In this document: positions 6,512 through 8,823 of the stretch, in pieces | Position numbering within the stretch: the stretch's first letter is position 1 | Layout: each line of letters begins with the position of its first letter | Assembly (NCBI GenBank): GCA_001771735.1 | Contig: MEUM01000064.1 | Span: forward strand, 26,617 to 35,439 | DNA: 8,823 nucleotides | Source of the DNA: Caldifarciminota bacterium RBG_13_43_14 | GTDB taxonomy: Bacteria; Hydrothermota; Tepidihabitantia; SM23-42 | Direction: 5' to 3' | The notes under the pieces: model-generated | Told to the model about the DNA's origin: nothing | Databases searched by the model: none | Seen by the model: only the letters and a program-made list of their open reading frames with translations | Made by a program: the position numbers and the translations under genes

Positions 6512-7621
6512 TTACTTAAGGTATGCTATTGGATCGACCGGCTTGCCATCCTTGCGTAGTTCGAAATGCAGCATGGGTCCGGCAAGGGAACCGCTTTCGC
6601 CGACTCGCCCGATTATCCTGCCTTCATCAATCTCTCTACCGACCTCGACCAGGATCTCAGAAAGATGTCCGTACAGTGAATAATACCCATCAAGGTGATC
6701 GAGCAACACCATATTGCCATAACCGATGAAGCGATCGGCATAAACGACCTGGCCGGGCGCTACGGCAATCACATTCTGACCATAGGCAGTGCTGATATCG
6801 ATACCATTGTTCTTGGTGGTCGTTAAGTATTTGGGATGTATTACTTTACCGAAATTAGTTGTAACCGTGCCCGGACAGGGCCAGATCAGACGACCGCGAT
6901 TCGTTTCGAGATAATTTGTTCCACTGACCGTCTTGGCTCTCTTTTTTTCAAGCTCAACGATCAGCTCTTCGAGCTTGCGCTGAGCGCTCTTCAACTCCTT
7001 TTCCAGTTTTGCTTTTTCGCTCTCCTCTTTGGCAACTTCGTCAAGTATCTTTTTTTTCTTGAGCCTTTCGTCGTTCAAGACCGTAAGTTCAGATTGTTTT
7101 TCATCGCGCCGGGCTTGCAGAGTTTCGATCAATTCTTCGCGTATCTTTTTATCAATCAAATATTTTTCCCAATCGGCTTTGAATTCAAAAAATACTTTTT
7201 GGTCATCACGGGCAAGGATCTGCAAATAATAAGATGATGCAAGTATTTCGGGCAGTGATTTCGATGAAAAAATTATTTCTAATTTATAAAAAGGAGTCCA
7301 TTTGTAAAGACGGATAAGACGTGCCTGAAGATCGGTTTTCCGAACTTTCATTTTATTTTCTAGCCTTACGATCTCACGGGTAAGTTCTGCTACTCTCTCT
7401 TTTTCACGGCTTTCCTGGGCGGTTAATTGATCAATATAAGATATTGTCAGGGAGATCCCTTCATCGATTTTTTCGATCCGGGCCAGCGTACCGACCTTCT
7501 GTTTCTCTAATTGTTTTATTTCATTACGGACTGCGGTCAGCTGTGTTTTGAGCGTTTCTAATTCTTTTTGTTTTTCATCAATTTGGCAAAAAAGGCAGGT
7601 CAGAATAAGTAAAAAGGTCAT
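6512..7621 (-). CDS. envC: EnvC-like coiled-coil/LytM (M23 fold) protein, probable amidase activator
   Basis: In the EnvC family the FtsEX complex drives a coiled-coil protein whose LytM domain activates N-acetylmuramoyl-L-alanine amidases during septum splitting. This 369-residue protein has heptad-rich coiled coils at about 14-105 and 150-230, a hinge with 'EIIFSSKSLPEIL' (115-127), and a C-terminal LytM domain at 244-369 ('NNGIDIST', 'SLYGHLSE', 'GPMLHFELR'). Of the M23 residues, D275, H319 and H352 remain. The first zinc histidine is N271 and the first histidine of HxH is M350, so peptidase activity is unlikely. The start ATG overlaps the ftsX stop as ATGA, and an in-frame TAA at 7631-7633 excludes an earlier start. 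The N-terminus 'MTFLLILTCLFC' is hydrophobic but short, has no basic residue and has no proper lipobox, so the export signal is uncertain. The ftsEX position supports EnvC over a free endopeptidase. Confidence 0.85.
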   Translation of the reverse strand: MTFLLILTCLFCQIDEKQKELETLKTQLTAVRNEIKQLEKQKVGTLARIEKIDEGISLTISYIDQLTAQESREKERVAELTREIVRLENKMKVRKTDLQARLIRLYKWTPFYKLEIIFSSKSLPEILASSYYLQILARDDQKVFFEFKADWEKYLIDKKIREELIETLQARRDEKQSELTVLNDERLKKKKILDEVAKEESEKAKLEKELKSAQRKLEELIVELEKKRAKTVSGTNYLETNRGRLIWPCPGTVTTNFGKVIHPKYLTTTKNNGIDISTAYGQNVIAVAPGQVVYADRFIGYGNMVLLDHLDGYYSLYGHLSEILVEVGREIDEGRIIGRVGESGSLAGPMLHFELRKDGKPVDPIAYLK

Positions 7622-8466
7622 TGCAGAAATTTACGCAGGGCAATGCTCGAGCCGATAATGCCAAAAAACACGCCACTTGCCAGTATACCCAACAGGAACC
7701 ACCATTGCGGGAAAAAAACATTACTGAAAAATGAAAGCGCCAGACGGCTGGTTATTATCGTAAGCGCAAAGGCGATCAACCCGCCAAAAAGTCCCTGCAC
7801 TATCCCTTCAAAAGCAAAGGGTATCGCGATAAAAGAATCTGAAGCACCGACCAGTTTCATTATTTCGATCTCCCGGGACCGGGCGAAAATAGTTAATTTG
7901 ATTGTCTGGAATATCACGAATATCACTGAAAAAATGATAATTACCAGAAGACCCAGATCGAATATTGTAATAACACTGGTTATCTTTTTTAGCTGATCGA
8001 CCAGTTCGCCGCCATAAATAGTCTCCCTGATCCCTCTTAAAAGCATTACTTTGCTGCTTATTTCTTTAAGTCCCTCGGTGTTGCGATAGGGCCGGTAAAG
8101 TTTAATGCGAAGTGAGGCCGGTAAGGGATTGCTTTCAAAAACCTTCAGCACTTCTTCAGTATCTTTTAATTCTTGTTGTAAAGCTATTAAGGCATCATCG
8201 GCGGAAACGTATATAACTTCTTTTATGCCTTTAATCTTGAGAATATTTGCGGTCAAAATTTCAGGATCGGCATTATCTTCAAGAAAAGCGATGATTTCGA
8301 TTTTTTCATCAAGCCGTGACATAAAATGATACAGGTTCACTGTGACCAGCCCGAAAAGTGCGAGCAAAAAAAGTGAGATCGAGATCACCAGTAATGAAAG
8401 AAAAAAAAGCGAACTGTTGCGCTGAATTGTCTTAAGACCTTCGCGTATTCCGATTCTGATTGCCAT
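7618..8466 (-). CDS. ftsX: Cell division ABC transporter permease FtsX
   Basis: FtsX is the inner-membrane subunit that passes FtsE ATPase cycles to a periplasmic cell-wall hydrolase or activator. The 282-residue protein has a cytoplasmic N-tail ('RIGIREGLKTIQRN'), TM1 at about 19-44, and a large extracytoplasmic domain at about 45-163 that includes 'NPLPASLRIK' (113-122). Then come TM2 at about 165-192, the cytoplasmic coupling segment 'SREIEIMKLVGAS' (197-209), TM3 at about 212-240 and TM4 at about 255-275. This is the four-helix FtsX topology. Its ATG lies two bases after the ftsE stop, and AAAGG five bases upstream is a reasonable ribosome-binding site. It overlaps the envC-like gene downstream by four bases, so the three genes form one translationally coupled unit. 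Confidence 0.95.
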   Translation of the reverse strand: MAIRIGIREGLKTIQRNSSLFFLSLLVISISLFLLALFGLVTVNLYHFMSRLDEKIEIIAFLEDNADPEILTANILKIKGIKEVIYVSADDALIALQQELKDTEEVLKVFESNPLPASLRIKLYRPYRNTEGLKEISSKVMLLRGIRETIYGGELVDQLKKITSVITIFDLGLLVIIIFSVIFVIFQTIKLTIFARSREIEIMKLVGASDSFIAIPFAFEGIVQGLFGGLIAFALTIITSRLALSFFSNVFFPQWWFLLGILASGVFFGIIGSSIALRKFLQ

Positions 8467-8468
8467 TG

Positions 8469-8823
8469 TTACCTTTCGATGGTCAGTTTGCTGTCTTTAA
8501 GACATAGCATTGGTTTTTTTACCCGTTTCGCAAGTTTTAAATTATGGGTTGCCATCAGTACGGTAGTTCCTTTATAATTGACGTCAAGAAGAACATCAAT
8601 TATCTCTTGAGAACTTTTTTCATCCAGGTTACCGGTTGGTTCATCGGCAAGCAAAATATATGGTTCATGTACCAGCGCGCGCGCGATCGATATTTTTTGT
8701 TGTTCGCCGCCGGATAATTGATAAGGGAATGAAAATTTCTTATGGCTGAGCCGGAGATAGGTAAGTATATCCATGATCCGTTTGCGTATATCGCGGGGTG
8801 GTATATCGGTAACCTCAAGCGCG
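8469..8823 (-). CDS. ftsE: Cell division ATP-binding protein FtsE, C-terminal half (5' end outside window)
   Basis: FtsE is the cytoplasmic ATPase of the FtsEX divisome complex. The visible 117 residues begin with the FtsE-typical 'ALEVTDIPPRDIRKRI'. They continue through the ABC signature 'LSGGEQQ', Walker B 'YILLADEPTGNLD' and the switch histidine in 'TVLMATHN'. All of these are intact, so the ATPase half should be functional. Walker A and the start codon lie beyond the window. The product ends 'LKDSKLTIER' and is followed immediately by ftsX. LolD/MacB-type ATPases share these motifs, but the 'ALEVTDIP' segment and the ftsX-envC neighbours identify FtsE. Confidence 0.93.
   Translation of the reverse strand, partial: ALEVTDIPPRDIRKRIMDILTYLRLSHKKFSFPYQLSGGEQQKISIARALVHEPYILLADEPTGNLDEKSSQEIIDVLLDVNYKGTTVLMATHNLKLAKRVKKPMLCLKDSKLTIER

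Noticed and set aside
6836..7237. 133-codon open frame on the plus strand inside the envC-like gene
   Set aside because: It lies wholly opposite a well-supported coiled-coil coding region, has no recognisable domain, and is explained by the lysine/glutamate-rich codons of the other strand.

Overview
The window is a gene-dense piece of a bacterial chromosome with mid-range GC by eye. It carries housekeeping genes and shows no plasmid, phage, CRISPR, tRNA or rRNA signature. SecA has a long insertion in its first nucleotide-binding domain, with an 'ARRGSPKNR'-type segment of the kind known from Bacteroidetes/Chlorobi-type SecA. An FtsEX-EnvC set suggests a cell that remodels peptidoglycan at division, most likely a diderm. 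Together with a TrmI-type tRNA methyltransferase and dispersed AT-rich palindromes, this suggests an uncultivated lineage in or near the FCB/WOR-3 part of the tree. That placement is inference only.

Layout. Positions 1-1173 (+) hold the 3' end of lipB and all of lipA, which overlap by 19 bases; together they make protein-bound lipoate. Positions 1174-1267 hold a small hairpin repeat and a perfect-consensus sigma70-type promoter that sits almost on the secA start codon. Positions 1268-6124 (+) are a likely three-gene operon. It contains secA, a PLP-fold alpha-oxoamine-synthase homologue whose catalytic residues are all replaced (start coupled to secA by an ATGA overlap), and trmI (tRNA m1A58 methyltransferase). 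Positions 6125-6511 are a convergent AT-rich intergenic region without a gene. It holds an imperfect palindromic repeat that appears to be interrupted by a 101-bp MITE-like element flanked by TTTA direct repeats. Positions 6512-8823 (-) are, in transcription order, ftsE (5' end outside the window), ftsX and an envC-like gene, all tightly packed.

How the genes work together. FtsE (ATPase) and FtsX (membrane subunit) form a type VII ABC-family mechanotransmitter. It would drive the coiled-coil/LytM protein, whose zinc site is incomplete as in EnvC-type amidase activators. SecA powers Sec export. The degenerate oxoamine-synthase homologue is the least explained gene: it keeps the fold landmarks and a C-terminal arginine, but lacks the PLP lysine, the ring-stacking histidine and the aspartate/histidine pair. 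It resembles the situation in the LCB1 subunit of eukaryotic serine palmitoyltransferase.
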